A stretch of DNA of 64,000 nucleotides from Auricularia sp. M13 (GCA_037042915.1 CM073202.1:1054001-1118000); one strand, 5' to 3'. Numbered from the stretch's first letter, positions 32,411 to 45,382 are shown. Notes: generated by a model not told the origin, from the sequence alone. Numbers and translations: made by a program.

Positions 32411-35400
32411 TGTCGAATTGGGTGGCCGAGAACTGGCGCGCTCTGCAGAGCTGTTTTCACCTGCTCGAACGCGTACTGCTCATCTTCTCCCCAGTGCCAG
32501 GCGACGTCCTTGCGTAGAAGTTTGAACAGCGGCGCGACGAGGAACGAGTAGTATGGTATGAACGCTTGAAAGTATACGACCATGCCTAAGAACGTCTGCA
32601 GGGTCGATAATTTCGACGGTGCGTCCAGGGCTGCGATGGCGGCCACTTTCTCGTCGTGCGTCGAGAGTCCCAAACGCGAAACTTTGTGGCCGAGAGGCAG
32701 GATGGATGAGTAGAAGAAGTGACACTTCTTCGGTGATAGGGTGAGTCCTGCTTTCTCCACCGCGGAGAGGACCTTGTCCAGATGCTCAAAATGCTCTCCG
32801 TAGGTGGCCGAGTAGACCACAATGTCGTCAATGTAGACCAGCGTGAATAGCCAGAGGAAAGGAGCGAGTATCCCTTGCATAACTCTTTGGAAGATAGCAG
32901 GCCCGTTGCGCAGTCCAAATGGCATTCGTTTGAACTGGAATAATCCCTTGTGAGTGCGGAAGGCTGTTTTCTCGACGTCCTGCGGCGCTATTTCCATCTG
33001 GTTGAACCCAGCAAGTGCGTCCAAGGACGACAGAACTTGCGAACCAGATAGCGCGGACAGGATATCAGATTGGCGAGGAATAGGGAATTCATCTGCTACC
33101 GTGACCGCGTTCAGCTTCCTGTAGTCCACGCAGAACCGAGGTTTGCCATTGCGGTACACGATGACCACGGGAGCGGCCCAAGGACTGATCGACTCTTCTA
33201 TGACTCCAAGGTGGAACCATTTACGCAACTGGTCCTCGATGACTTCGCGCTTCTCCGGGGAGGCTCCGTGCATGGGTACGGCAATAGGGTCCACTCCTTC
33301 CTTGGTCCTGATTTTCGCGTTTACTTCTAGGTGACCCAGACGATCGTCGAACCCGAACGCTAGGACGTGTTTCCTCAACAACTCCAAGGCTTGATCGCGT
33401 ATATGCGTAGGCAAATCCGGCGACAAGTCCAGAATATTTTCCAAGTCCTTAGAGTCGTACATGATTGGGTCTGGCGCGTCCGCGAGAGCGGGTGGTTCTA
33501 GTTCAGCCAGTTCTTCGGCGCAGGGCGCGCTTCGTCGGGGCGGCAGAGGCTGGCTGGCACCTTCTGCGCCTGCACGGCAGGCGAAAGCCTGAATCTCGAT
33601 TTCCTCCGCCGTTCGCGTGTCCAATTCCGCAATTAAAGCCGCGGTCTTGCTAGCAGAGCTCAAGCAAGCAGCGAGCTCCTTCTCGTTGGCTGGACAGAAA
33701 AGGGATTTCGCGGGGTCCAGAGCGTAGCCCAGTACGGTTCCGGCTCGTAACGTCCACGGGCGAGAAGTAGGATTCGTAACCGGGAGCGCGGATTTGCGCG
33801 CGATCGTGGGCTGTCCCTCGGCGTCCGGTATAGGGTCTGTGCGAGTAGAGAGCAGCGTGTTGGGCACCGACAGGAACGAGTCGTGCCTGATGCTGACCAG
33901 ATTTCGCTCCACATACCACTCCCTGTCCTGCTGGAGGTCACCCGCAACATTGACTAGGGTCGTGGTATTTGGCTGCAGCACGGTATCCTCGAACACGCGC
34001 AGTTCGCCTCGCCCTATCGCCAGCTTGCGGCGCTGTCGGGCGGCACGCGCTCGTCGGTGACTCTTCGCCTTGACGAAGCTGGCAGCGTTCGCTTGTACTA
34101 CTCGGAAAGCTCTTGCTGAAAACGATTGGACTTCGGCAGCCGCGGTGTCTTTGGCTAGCGAGGTGGCCCGAAAAGCGAATCCCGTCTTGCCGACTTCCAC
34201 GCGGGTGCCCAACGTAGCGCTACGCAGCACATTCAACTCGTAGTTCACGTGCCAATCCTCTCCCAGCAGGACCTCCACCGTCATGTCGGGTACGACGTAA
34301 GCTTCAAGTTCGAAGGATAGGGTCGATCCGTCTTCGGCTCGAATGAATACTGGTAGCTTAACGTAGCCCTCGAGATGCGGAGTCTTGCTAGTGAGCTGCG
34401 CGATTTGAACTTTCATTCCCGTTCTTATTTTCGGCGGGTTCTTGAGCGAGTTCAGATAGCTCTTCTGTATAAGCGATAAACTGGCTCCCGAGTCGAGCCT
34501 GAGCGTAACGGGCTTATCTTCTGTAGTACCGATGCGCCCCCGACAAGATAAGACGGATACGCCAGCCGAGGAGAACCCACTCGGCGTGGAACGTCTGATG
34601 GGCATACGCAGTACGCATTCTGATGCTGGGAGCGAAGGGTTGCACACTGGAACGTCGTGTGGAGGAGGACCTGCTTCTAGCGCTATACGCGCTGCTGCAG
34701 CTAACGCTTGTTCGAAGATAGCAGCTTCCAACGACGGGCCGCTAGCGAAGGCTTGGGCGTCCTCGTCGCCTTCGTCATCTGAATCCTCTACTAGCAGGAG
34801 GTCTGGCAGGTCTCCATGCTCCGGACGCTCACGAGGCTCCCGTACTAGAGGCTCCTCCTCCTCTTCGCTGTCGGTATCATCCCCAGGGAGTAACGCGGGC
34901 AGATCTTCCTTGGGTTCTGCCTTAGTCGGAAACGCCGCAGCCCGAATCGGTTCATCGACACGACTGGAATCGAGTTCGACTACCTCCTGTAGTATGCCCG
35001 GGCCAACGAGCTTCGGAGAGTCTCTTTGTGCAATAAAGTCCTCATCTTCCACTTCCTCGACTGACGGAGCGCTAGTAAGGATAGTCGACACGTATGCCCG
35101 AAGCTCCACGGTCGCATCATACGAGGAGAACGCAGATTCATTGGCGTGAACCAGGTAGACAGCATCATACATTTTAGCTTCTTCGGGACCGCGTTCAGAG
35201 GCGTACATGGCGCCTTGATTCTTCCTCATCGCGTAAGAGTGGTAGTGCCCACACTCTTTGTCCCAATGCCAGGCGCTGCCGCAGACCTTGCACGGCGATG
35301 GCGGCTTTCTTTTGCTACGGACATCGCTCAGCGGGAAGGGGTAGCCGTCTTTCGGTGGAGGGCGCTGCTTGCTGCCGGCGAGAAAGGCGTAGACGCAGTT

Positions 35401-37935
35401 GACGAGAGCCGTGTTGGCACCCACGAGCTCGGCGGTATAGACAGGATGGCTGTCTGTAATCAGCCCGGCTCTCGGAAGGTCGGCAGTTCTAGCGACAGGC
35501 TCCTCCGTCGGGGGCTCCTCCTCGACGTCGGCGAGGCGCGCGTGCGCATACGGTTTCGCTGGCGGGGCTGCGCGATGGAATGGGTTGTTGTCCACAGGCG
35601 CGCGTATAGCTCCTTGCCGCGAGAGAGCTTTGGTGACGAGCAGCTCCACCTTCTTCATGATTTCTGCATCGTCGAACGAGGAGGTACCCGCCAGGTACGC
35701 GGAAGTGAGCGACGGGCCGAGCTGCTTGATGCGTGTCATTAGCTCGTCCGTGTTGACAAGGTTGTGTTCGCCTATAACGTAAGCCCACTGAGGCGGCGTA
35801 TTGGCCAGAACTTCGTGGACAAGCTGGACGGCGTCGAGGTCGAAGAGTACGCGTGCTAGAAAAATCCGACGGTTAATGTACTCGAAGGGCGTTTCGTGTT
35901 CGTGTCCCCTTTGGCGAAACTTCATGTTCTGAAACTCCATGCGTCGGTCTTCCGCCCATCGATGCGAGAGGAAATGGATGCGGATGCCCGGGATGAACGT
36001 GTGAAAGCTTTGCTGTATCCTCGCGCGCAGCTTGCCCGAAGCGTTGCTCCACCAGAACGCGACATCGCCCGTAAAGCGCATGGGCGCCGCCCTTGGAATC
36101 TGGTGAAAGAGCTCGCTGTTCACGCTGAGGCGAGCCCACTCGTTCAGCTGGCTGAAGTAGGTCAACGCCGTACTCTCGTTGCCGTCCCAAGAAGGCAGTG
36201 ACTCGATCTTAACGCGAGTATCGAGCACGAAGCCTCCCGTACGTGGCACGTTTTGAGCATTTGGTCCTCCGGGGTCGCCGCCTCCACCCCAGTCGGGAGG
36301 CTGGGGGGGAAATCCACCACTTCCTCCTCCGCCTCCGCCCCCTCCTCCGCCACCTCCGCCGCCTCCTCCGCGACCTGGCCCCCCAGTCCCATGGCTGCGA
36401 TCGTCCCCGTCGTCGGGGTCGCCAGGGTCACGGTGAGGAGGGTCTTGTACCAGGCCTTGGAGTATAGGAGAATGGCCGGTGGGAAAGGCTGGCGCTTTCT
36501 GTCCACCCGCAGGCGATCCCACGCGAGTAGACGCGTTCGGTTTGAACGATGAGCCCAGGTGCACTTGCGCCAGTCGCGCCGGTTGCGAACGTACTTGCGC
36601 GAGAGCGTCTACCAGCGCGGTGGCACTGTAATCCGCCGCCAACCCGCGCGACGGGAACTGAGCCGAAGCCATGCCAGCCAACGCGTCCAGGTCGAGGAAG
36701 TCGAGCGGCTGGTGCGCGTGTGTCTTCCGACGTGAATCCTTCTTGAAGGGAGCGCCATAGAACGATTGGACCGGTTCTTGCGTTGTCAACATTTTTGTCA
36801 TGGCTACCGTATCCTTAGCAGTCCAAGCGCCGGACGGAGACACGGGTCGAGTTGGAGCTGGGGAAGGCGCGTTCGAGTTAAGCTGTGAGGTGTTCATAGA
36901 GCGGCTGGCTAGGACCGTGGCCTGCGCGAAGCTGTTATAGTGTCCTTTCAACTCGAGATCGAGCGACTCCGGCGGCGCTGGCGGAAGAGGGACGTGCGGC
37001 GAGAACTCCAGAAGAATATGTAGGTGGGCAGCGGCAAAGTTGATCCAGGAGACGACGTGTTTAAACGCGCGTATAGCTTCTCCATAGCGCGCGAACTCCT
37101 CGTTGACTAGGATAGCGAGAGGCTCATGCCAATGCTCCTTCAAGAGGCGATGCGTTTCTGGCACCGCTAGTAACACGTACGCCCGTTCGATGAACTCCTG
37201 GAGGTATTGAAGCGCAGCTTCGAACTGGCCCACGATGCCTACGATGAAGACGTAGCGAGTACCGAGTCGGGTGATGTACGAAGCGGCGACCTTGAGAGAG
37301 CGCGCGCGGTTGACGATACCGTATGGGCAGTCGTATAGTTCGCGATTGGCACGCGTACCGTCAGCCGCAACGACGTCCCCGCCGACTGGCTCGTCGCCCA
37401 AGTCGAGCTTGACTGGACGCTGGGTGTACTCGTCGGTGATGTTCTCGTGCGCGATCTGCCCGGGCGTCTTCTCAGCAGCCTGTCGTTTGGGCGTGACTGT
37501 TTCTGTGCTGTCATTACCCGAGCTCTCAGAAGGAGCTGGGACAGCGGGCGGAGTCGAGGCGTTCATCGAACGCGCGACCGGAGAGGGTGAAGGCGGCACC
37601 GGCGGCCTATGTTTCGGTCGAAGATGCGCTCTGGGTCCCGCGCCTGTGGTAGCGGCAGTACGGTAGGCGTCGGGTCTGCGCGGCGCGAGAGATGATAGAT
37701 GCGGCGCGACGTCGCGAACAAACGGGTTCGACGCGCGCGCGGGCGTATGAGGGTTGCCGGAAGAGGTGAGAGCAGAACTGGCCGTCTCTGACGGCTCGGG
37801 AGTGCCTGACTGGGCTTCCGGCGGTCTGAAGGGCGAATTCGAGTTTGACTCTAGGAAGAGTGGGTCGATATATGTGTCGAACGAGCTGGGACGAGGAGGC
37901 GAGTCGGTCGGAAACGAGCCGGCGGCCGGTTGCAT
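32411..37935 (-). CDS. gag-pol region of element B, first part (Gag, protease, reverse transcriptase)
   Basis: One long frame that K cuts at its 3' end. Gag core (VKIESLPSWDGNESTALTYF, GDVAFWWSNASGKLR) with a glycine run before it, zinc knuckle (CKVCGSAWHWDKEC), and an acidic linker. Then a protease motif (RLDSGASLSLI) and reverse transcriptase (FCVDYRKLNAVT, RMPFGLRNGPAIFQRVM, VYIDDIVVYS). Gag and pol appear in one frame with no stop between. Fossil; parts only. Confidence 0.9.
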
Positions 37936-38003
37936 CCACAGCAGATAAAATTTTCACTATAAGGTCGTTGGCCTTGACAACCAAATCCGGATTCGTCCAC
38001 CTC

Positions 38004-38301
38004 TGTGAGAGCTAACTTCTGCGAGCAGGATCACTGAGGGCTGTGTGGGGTTGGCTATCAAGGGCCGTACGACGTCAGGAAGGACGAGCGCCCGTCAGGG
38101 GTGCTAGGACCCCGTCAGGAGTCAGCTGTCAACGACGGTCCCTATTCCCTGAAGGAATGGAACAAGTTCTCGCGGTTTCGCGATGCGCGAGCTGCCGGGT
38201 AGCGAGCGCAAGAGTGCGAAGAAAAGTGCGAGTAATAGATTGTTGCAAAACAGAAGCAAACAAAAGGGGCGGCTAGTCTAAGCTAACTAGTACTCCTTAC
38301 A
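38004..38301 (-). repeat. 5' LTR of element B
   Basis: 298 bp, about 8 differences from 8747-9044, followed by the CTTGC target duplication at 38302-38306. Confidence 0.95.
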
Positions 38302-38306
38302 CTTGC

Positions 38307-39966
38307 CGCCACGACGTCTATCTCAAAAGGGGGGATGGTGGCTATGCCAGCGCAAACCCGCAGAACGTCCGACCCGTTTTCACTTCGGAACAGTTCGCTG
38401 CTTCCCTTCGCGCGACGTATGCTGAAGAGACTTTCCTTCGCGCAGCCACGATCATGGACACTCAGTCCATTCGGGATGACATTCGCGCCTCGTACGACTC
38501 GGACGAACTCGCTCTCAACATTCGCTCGAAACTCGGCACCGATGACACGATCAACTGGTCGGCCTCGGACGATGGATTCTTGCTGTTCAAGGGCAGGATC
38601 TACGTACCGAACGCTCTCGATTGTCGCCTTTGTATCCTTCGCGAAAAGCACGATCACCTGCTCGCTGGCCATCCGGGTCAGAACAAGACACTCAAGATGG
38701 TCGCCCGCGAGTACTACTGGCCTGACCTGCGCGACTCGATTCGTACCTACGTCCAGGCCTGCGTCACCTGTGGGCGCAGCAAACCTCGACGACACAAGCC
38801 GTACGGTCGACTTCAACCGCTCCCGATTCCGCTTCGCAACTGGGACTCGATCTCGATGGATTTCATCGAACAACTCCCTGAGTCCAACGGTTACACTGCG
38901 ATCCTCGTCATTATTGATCGCCTCTCGCAGCAGGGTATCTTCGTCCCGACCAAGGGCAAGATCACCTCCGAAGAACTCGCGCGTCTCTTCCTCATCCACG
39001 TCTTCGCCAAACATGGCGCTCCCTCGCACGTCTCTACCGACCGCAGCTCCGAATTCGTCTCCGCTTCTTTCGCGCACTCGGCTCGCTCCTCAACATGACC
39101 ATGCACTTCACCTCGGGTCACCACCCGGAGGCGAACGGTCAAGTCGAACGCACGAACCAGACGCTCGAGCAGTACCTCCGTCTCTACTGCAACTACGAGC
39201 AGGACAGGTCCGAGCTACTCCCTCTCGCCAAGTTCACGTACAACAACACCCCGAACGACTCGACTGGTGTCTCGCCCTTCTTCGCCAACAAGGGTTTTCA
39301 TCCGAACATCTCCGTCTACCCCGAGCGCGACGTTGCCTCTGCTCGCGCCCGCGACTTCGCTGTCGACATCCACGAACTGCAGGACGTCCTGAAGGAGCAG
39401 ATCGCTGCCGCTCAGAAACGTTACACTGCATCTGCGAATGCTCGACGCACTCCCCGCCTGACTTCAAGGTCGGCGACATGGCCTACGTCCTCTCGGAGCA
39501 CATCAAGACGACACAGCCCACTCGCAAGCTCGCCGATCGATACCTAGGCCCGTTCCCGATCGTTGATCAACCTAGCTCGCAATCGTTCACTCTCAGCCTA
39601 CCCGACTACCTCGCTTGCGTACATCCGGTCTTTCATGTCTTGCAACTCGAACCTCACCCTCGAGAAGCGTTCCCCGGTCAACGTCAAGAACCTCCCCCGC
39701 CCGTCGTCGTCGACAGCAAGCAAGAGTACGAGCTCGAAGTACTCAGCGTACGCATCGACAATCGCCATCGTCACTCGCGCCTTCGTTTTCGCATTCGCTG
39801 GATCGGTCACATCGGCACTCCCGACGACCCCGAGACCACTGAGATGGGCTCAGAAAATCTCGAACACGCGCAAGAAGCAGTTCAAGACTTCTATGCTGCA
39901 AATCCCAGCGCTCCCGGTAGTTATCAAGAGTTCCAGCAAATCCTCGAGAAATTCGAGAACATCTAA
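38307..39966 (+). pseudogene. integrase region of element A with chromodomain-like end
   Basis: Continuation of A's pol after the B insertion. Zinc-binding part (HDHLLAGHPGQNKT, CVTCGRSK), integrase core (ISMDFIEQLPESNGY, STDRSSEFVS, HHPEANGQVERTNQTLE), then a C-terminal module (YELEVLSVRIDNRHRHSRLR, IRWIGH) like a diverged chromodomain. The equivalent in C reads through in one frame; this copy is broken. Fossil; parts only. Confidence 0.88.
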
Positions 39967-40078
39967 GCACTCGCTTTCTCCTCGCTTTCTCCTCGCTCAC
40001 TCGCTTTTCACTCGGTTCCAAGAAACAGTCATTTATTACATTCTGGCGACTTTGGTCGCACCCGCTACTATTCTACTC

Positions 40079-41387
40079 TATCGCCTACTCGTCCGCGTCC
40101 TCGGTCGCTTCCTCGACCGCTTCCTCGTCCTCCTCCTCGGTCTCCTCCTCGACCTCCTCCTCGACCTCCTCTTCCTCCTCGCTCGTGAACAGATCGTCGA
40201 TCGACTCGTCGATCGACTGGCCGAACTGCTGCGCTTGCCACTGCAGCATCCGGTACAACATCCGCTCGATGTTGTGCACGGAGTTGTTCGTCCACAGGGC
40301 GTGGTTCTCCACGACCCGGCGGTGCTCGGCCGTCTTCGCGCGATCCTCGGCCGCCCTCGTCCCCAGTGTCGTCCCCTCGACGATGCGCACCTTCTTGGGG
40401 CGCTCAGGCGACGCACTCGGCGACGCCGCCCTCTTCTCGCCGCGCGGCACGAACGGCTTGCCCGAGTGCGTACACTTGCCCCGGGTCTGATGACACGCGG
40501 TGCAAGTGTTCGACCGGTGCTGCCGAACGCACTGGCCGCCGCGCTTGGCGCAAGCCTCGCACTGCTCGTTGTCAGCCCCAGCGAGCAAAACGCGAACGAC
40601 AAAAAACTCACCTTACTCGGGAACCGCGTCCCGTACGGCACCTCCGGCCACCGGTCCGTGAACTTGCCGCCGGCGCGCGGCTTGGGCTTCGCGGCCGGCG
40701 CCACCGGGCTCGCGATCTCCGCGACCTCGTCGTCGTCCTCGAGCGTCTCGCCCGCCCCGAGCGACGGCAAGCGAGCGACCGCGACCGGCGCGGGTTTCGG
40801 CGCGACCTTGCGCGGCGCCTGAGTCGTCTTCGGGCTCTCGACCTGCAAAATAAGCGCACCTTAGCGACGTCCCGCAACCGCGGAAGCTCGACCCATACCT
40901 CCAACGCCCGCTTCTTCTTCGGCGGCGACTCGGTCTCCCTCGGGTCCTTCGCCGGAGCCTTCGTACTCGTTGTCGGCGCCTTCGTGCCCGTCGTCGGCGC
41001 TTTCGCCGGCGACGCCTGGCTCTTCGCCGCCTTAGCGCCCGCGTCCGCCGCGACCTTGGCCACGCGCTCGGCCAGCATCCCGAAGCGTCGCTGCGCCGCC
41101 AGGCGCAGCTCGGCCTTCGCCTGGCGCCTGCGCGCGCTGAACGCCTCGATCGCGTCGAGGTCCTCCTCGTCGACGGCCTCTTGCTGCAGGCCGCCGAACG
41201 TCCGCTTCGCGTCCTCGTGCGCCGCGATCAGCGCCTCCATTGTCTGGTCATCCTCGAGCGACCTCATGACGGCGCCGACGGTCTTGCGGTCGTACGCGGC
41301 AGCGACGTCCTCGAGCGATTCGTATCGGGGCATGGGGGGCGGCGGGCAGAAGACAAGAGTGGTTCGACGATTCAACTCCCGACCCAA
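40079..41387 (-). CDS. antisense gene of element A: Zn(II)2Cys6-like protein with acidic tail
   Basis: Lies between integrase and 3' LTR, on the strand opposite to pol. It has several coding blocks whose gaps may be short introns. The first block starts MPRYESLEDVAAAYDRKTVG and is helical, Lys/Ala-rich, with a KKKRALE basic patch. A later block (about 40474-40563) has the spacing CX2CX6CX8CX2CX6C, the pattern of fungal binuclear zinc-cluster DNA-binding domains. The last block ends in a long Glu/Asp run. Element C keeps the same gene. Role unknown; a DNA-binding regulator of the element or host is an inference. Confidence 0.7.
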
Positions 41388-41530
41388 CCACTTTTAATCT
41401 GCGTCCGACCCGTTCCGACCCGACCCGATCTTTTGGCCCCATTCGGACTCGAGTGCGTGCTATCTCATTTTTCGTATTCACCTTGCGTTGCTGCAGTCCT
41501 TCGTGGGCTCAGGACATAAAGGGGGGATAC

Positions 41531-42253
41531 TGTTACGCCCGTGCCCCGGTCCGCGGACCCCACGTGCTCTCGGCATCACTCGGCGTCATTCTACGTCACT
41601 CGGCCAACTCGGTCAACTCGGTCAAGCTCTCGAATACCCGGCTTATCTCCCCTCGTGTTCATATGCTCGGGATATGTTCTCCTCATCGTCCTCTACCTCT
41701 AGATCTCTCTCCCTCATCTCTAGCCTCTTTCCTTACTCGCATACATCCACCTAACTCGCCTTGTCCCTACTGTATCGATAGTGTTCATATCCGGTTCGCT
41801 CCACTCGTCTTAGTCATTCGCCTCTCGTCATTCGTCCGATCCCCTGATACCTTACCCACTCGCTCTTACTCATCCTATCGGCCGATGACAAAGATCTCTA
41901 TTGATCTGAGGCCCCTCTCCTTCGTCTCTAGGATACACTCCGATTACATCGGATCACCTCCCCAGGTATAAAAGACCCTCGACTTTGTATCTAGCTCCCC
42001 AGTTACGAAATCGACATAGTCGTGCCCCTCGCACACTCTATCTCTCTCTCTCGACTTCGCCTCTGGGTTCTTCCCTCGCCCGACTTACTCGTCTGAGTCC
42101 TCTGTTGCTCGTGGTCCCTTCGGTCGTGCTACTTGACGTAGCCGGTGTGCTCAATAACACACCGAAGGCTCTAGTTGTTCGTTCGAGTGTTCTCTGCGCC
42201 CGGACGTTCGACTATCCTTGCAACCAAACCCCCAAGGCACAGCAGGCTTAACA
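41531..42253 (+). repeat. 3' LTR of element A
   Basis: 723 bp, preceded by the polypurine tract AAAGGGGGGATAC. About 14 differences from 4107-4830. Confidence 0.93.
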
Positions 42254-43226
42254 CACATTCAAAGTCAGCGGTATACTAAAGCTTATTTTATATTCAGCAT
42301 ACACATTAGAAGCCGCAAGCGTAATGAAATAGAAACCATGTTACTGTCGAGGGCTAACACGTATAAGTCATCAGCAGTGTGGACTACAGAGCTTGCAATG
42401 CATGTTAAAGTGATCGGTTGGAGATTACATTAGGCCCAAAGATTAATGCGCACTAGATATCACAAGTGTAATAGAAATTGTGTTACACTCGAAGGTTAAT
42501 GCACACTTGAAGTTGCAAATGTATTTGATTGCCAATTAACTTTCATCCAAAGGCAATGCACTTTTGACAGCACTGGAGTAAAGTGTAAGATACCTTCTAA
42601 GACATAGTAATGAAGGATTGGTGAGTGCATTACATCTGAGTTTAATACACATTTGAAGTCGAAAGTGTAATGCATTACAAACTGCATTACACTCGAGTGT
42701 TAATGCGTATTTGAGGCTGCCTACAGTCTTTGGTAAAGTCTGTCTTGACATCCTACTCATAATATAGTGTCAAGGAACATTGAATGTGCGCTCTTTTGTG
42801 AGGAATAACAAAACTGAGCATCTCTCAGGTCTTTGTGTAGGAAATGATGGAGAATTTGCACTTTTTGGTCAATCTAAGCCTTCTACTGTGGGAAGGACAG
42901 CTCTCCGTGTTGCCCAAAGTATTGAGAAATCTGATTATACATAGGCACAAATACTTAAGGGCTGGTCAATCAAATATGACTTTGGTAAACCAGACCTGTC
43001 TGTCAGAATGTAATGTTCTTGATAACGAACAAGACATGAACTCAGAACATGTGATCCTTGTCCAGTAATTGCAAACTCATTTATAGAGGGTGCATGTAGG
43101 CTTAAGAAGTGCTTTTGTACATTTCTTCAACAGCGTACGCAAAGTCCAAGTGAGCGTGCGCAACAATTACGACTGCGTGCGCCTAGCGTGCGCATCTTGC
43201 AAACTTGCGTGCGCATACTTGCAACA
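42254..43226. other. AT-rich spacer between elements A and C
   Basis: Non-coding, clearly AT-richer than its neighbours. It contains loose repeats of AATGCATTACA, GTAATGCA and GTGTTAATGCG-like words (42250-42720) and GTGCGCA/GCGTGCGC words near 43140-43220. No gene or complete element seen. Confidence 0.5.
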
Positions 43227-43949
43227 TGTTAAGCATGCTGTGCCTTGGGGGTTTGGTTGCAAGGATAGTCGAACGTTCGGGCGCAGAGAACACTCGAACG
43301 AACAACTAGAGCCTTCGGTGCGTTATTGAGCACACCGGCTACGTCGAGTAGCACGACTGAAGGGACCACGAGCAACAGAGGACTCAGACGAGTAAGTCGG
43401 GCGAGGGAAGAACCCAGAGGCGAAGTCGAGAGAGGGAGATAGAGTGTGCGAGGGGCACGACTATGTCGATTTCGTAACTGGGGAGCTAGATACAAAGTCG
43501 AGGGTCTTTTATACCTGGGGAGGTGATCCGATGTAATCGGAGTGTGTCCTAGAGACGAAGGAGAGGGGCCTCAGATCAATAGAGATCTTTGTCATCGGCC
43601 GATAGGATGAGTAAGAGCGAGTGGGTAAGGTATCGGGGGATCGGACGAATGACGAGAGGCGAATGACTAAGACGAGTGGAGCGAACCGGATATGAACACT
43701 ATCGATACAGTAGAGACAAGGCGAGTTAGGAGGATGTATGCGAGTAAGGAAAGAGGCTAGAGATGAGGGAGAGAGATCTAGAGGTAGAGGACGATGAGGA
43801 GAACATATCCCGAGCATATGAACACGAGGGGAGATAAGCCGGGTATTCGGGAGCTTGACCGAGTTGACCGAGTTGGCCGAGTGACGTAGAATGACGCCGA
43901 GTGATGCCGAGCGCACGTGGGGTCCGCGGACCGGGGCACGGGCGTAACA
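43227..43949 (-). repeat. 3' LTR of element C
   Basis: Inverse of the A LTR (starts TGTTAAGC and ends GGGCGTAACA on the plus strand). Preceded in element orientation by the polypurine tract at 43950-43963. Confidence 0.93.
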
Positions 43950-44147
43950 GTATCCCCCCTTTACGTCCTGAGCCCACGAAGGACTGCAGCAACGCAAGGT
44001 GAATACGAAAAATGAGATAGCACGCACTCGAGTCCGAATGGGGCCAAAAGATCGGGTCGGGTCGGAACGGGTCGGACGCAGATTAAAAGTGGTTGGGTCG
44101 GGAGTCGAAATCGTCGAACCACTCTTGTCTTCGCCCGTCGCCCCCAG

Positions 44148-45382
44148 ATGCCCAAGTTCGAATCGCTCAAAGACGTTGCCACCGCGTACGACCGCAAGAC
44201 CGTCGGGGTCGTCATGAGGTCGCTCGAGGACGACCCGACGATGGATGTGCTTATCGCGACGCACGAGGCTGCAAAACGCGCATTCGGCGGCCTACAGCAA
44301 GAGGCCGTCGACGAGGAGGACCTGGACGCGATCGACGCGCTCAGCAAGCGCAAGCGCCAGGCCAAGGCCGAGATGCGCCTGGCGGCGCAGCAGTGCTTTG
44401 GCATGCTAGCTGAGCGTGTGGCCAAGGTCGCGGCAAGCGCAGGCGTCAAGGCGGCGAAGAGCCAGGCGTCGCTGGCGAAGGCGCCGACCACGAGCACGGG
44501 CGCGCCATCGAAAGACGCGAAGGAGACCGAGTCGCCGCCGAAGAAGCGGAAGGCAATGGAGGTATGGGTCGAGCTGCCTCGACTGCGCGACTTGACTAAG
44601 GTGCGCTTTTTTCTGTTATAGGTCGAGGTCGCGGAAACGGCTCAGGCGCCGCGCAAGGTCGCGCCGAAACCCACGCCGGTCGCGGTCGTTCGTTCGCTGT
44701 CGCTCGGGGCGGGTGAGATGCTCGAGGACGACGACAAGGTCGAGGAAGTCGCAAGCCCAGTGGCGCCGGTCGCGAAGCCCAAGCCGCGCGCTGGCGGCAA
44801 GTTCACCGATAAGTGGCCGGCAGTGCCGTTCAGGACGCGTTTCCCGAGCAAGGTGCGTCTTTTTTGATCGTTCGTGATTTGTTCGCCGGAGCTGACGTCG
44901 AGTAGTGCGAGGCTTGCGCCCGGCGCGGCGATCAGTGCGTCCGGCAGCACCGGTCGTTCACGTGCACCGTGTGTCATCAGACCCGGGGCAAGTGCTTGCA
45001 CTCAGGCAAGCCGTTTGTGCCGCGCGGCGAGAAGAGGGCAGCGTCGCCAAGTGCGTCGCCCGAGCGCCCTAAGAAGGTGCGCATCGTCGAGGGGATGACG
45101 TTGGGGACCAGGGCGGCCGAGGAGCGTGCGAAGACGGCCGAGCACCGCCGAGTTATGGAGAACCACGTCTGGTGGACCCACAACTCGGTGAACAACATCG
45201 AGAGGATGATGTACCGGATGCTGCAGTGGCAAGCGCAGCACTTTGGTCAGCCGATCGAGGGGTCGATCGACGACCCATTCACGAGCAAGGAGGAGGAGGA
45301 GGACGAAGAGGAGGCTGAGGAGGAGGCCGAGGAGGAGGCCGAGGAAGCAGTCGAAGAAGCGACCGAGGAAGCGGACGAGTAG
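44148..45382 (+). CDS. antisense gene of element C: Zn(II)2Cys6-like protein with acidic tail
   Basis: Counterpart of 40079-41387 in A. First block MPKFESLKDVATAYDRKTVG. The zinc-cluster block at about 44906-44995 keeps all six Cys with the same CX2CX6CX8CX2CX6C spacing. The last block has MYRMLQWQAQHFGQPIE and then the Glu-rich tail. Between blocks there are GTGCGC donor-like and TTATAG acceptor-like borders, so splicing is likely. Differences from the A copy are mostly conservative, which suggests the gene has been kept under selection. Confidence 0.72.

Larger units (their letters stand above)
8747..38301 (-). mobile_element. Ty3/gypsy element B, nested in A and itself interrupted
   Basis: Minus-strand order is LTR, long gag-pol frame, [element K], RNase H, [450-bp insert], integrase with chromodomain, an extra sense ORF in the env position, LTR. 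The LTRs are 298 bp and differ at about 8 positions. B is of a different lineage from A/C: it has a YIDD reverse transcriptase and short LTRs. Apart from its two insertions it looks close to whole. Without them it is about 11 kb, long for a Ty3/gypsy element because of the extra ORF. Confidence 0.92.
4107..42253 (+). mobile_element. Ty3/gypsy element A (chromovirus type), interrupted by B
   Basis: Order is LTR, gag, protease, reverse transcriptase, RNase H, integrase, chromodomain-like end, an antisense gene, polypurine tract (AAAGGGGGG before 41531), LTR. Without the nested insertion it is about 8.6 kb. The two LTRs differ at roughly 14 of 723 positions, so it is young. Besides the insertion it seems to carry a small number (about three to five) of coding breaks. 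The bases flanking the outer ends (GCGGC left, CACAT right) do not match, so I see no target duplication; the locus has probably been rearranged since insertion. Confidence 0.92.
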
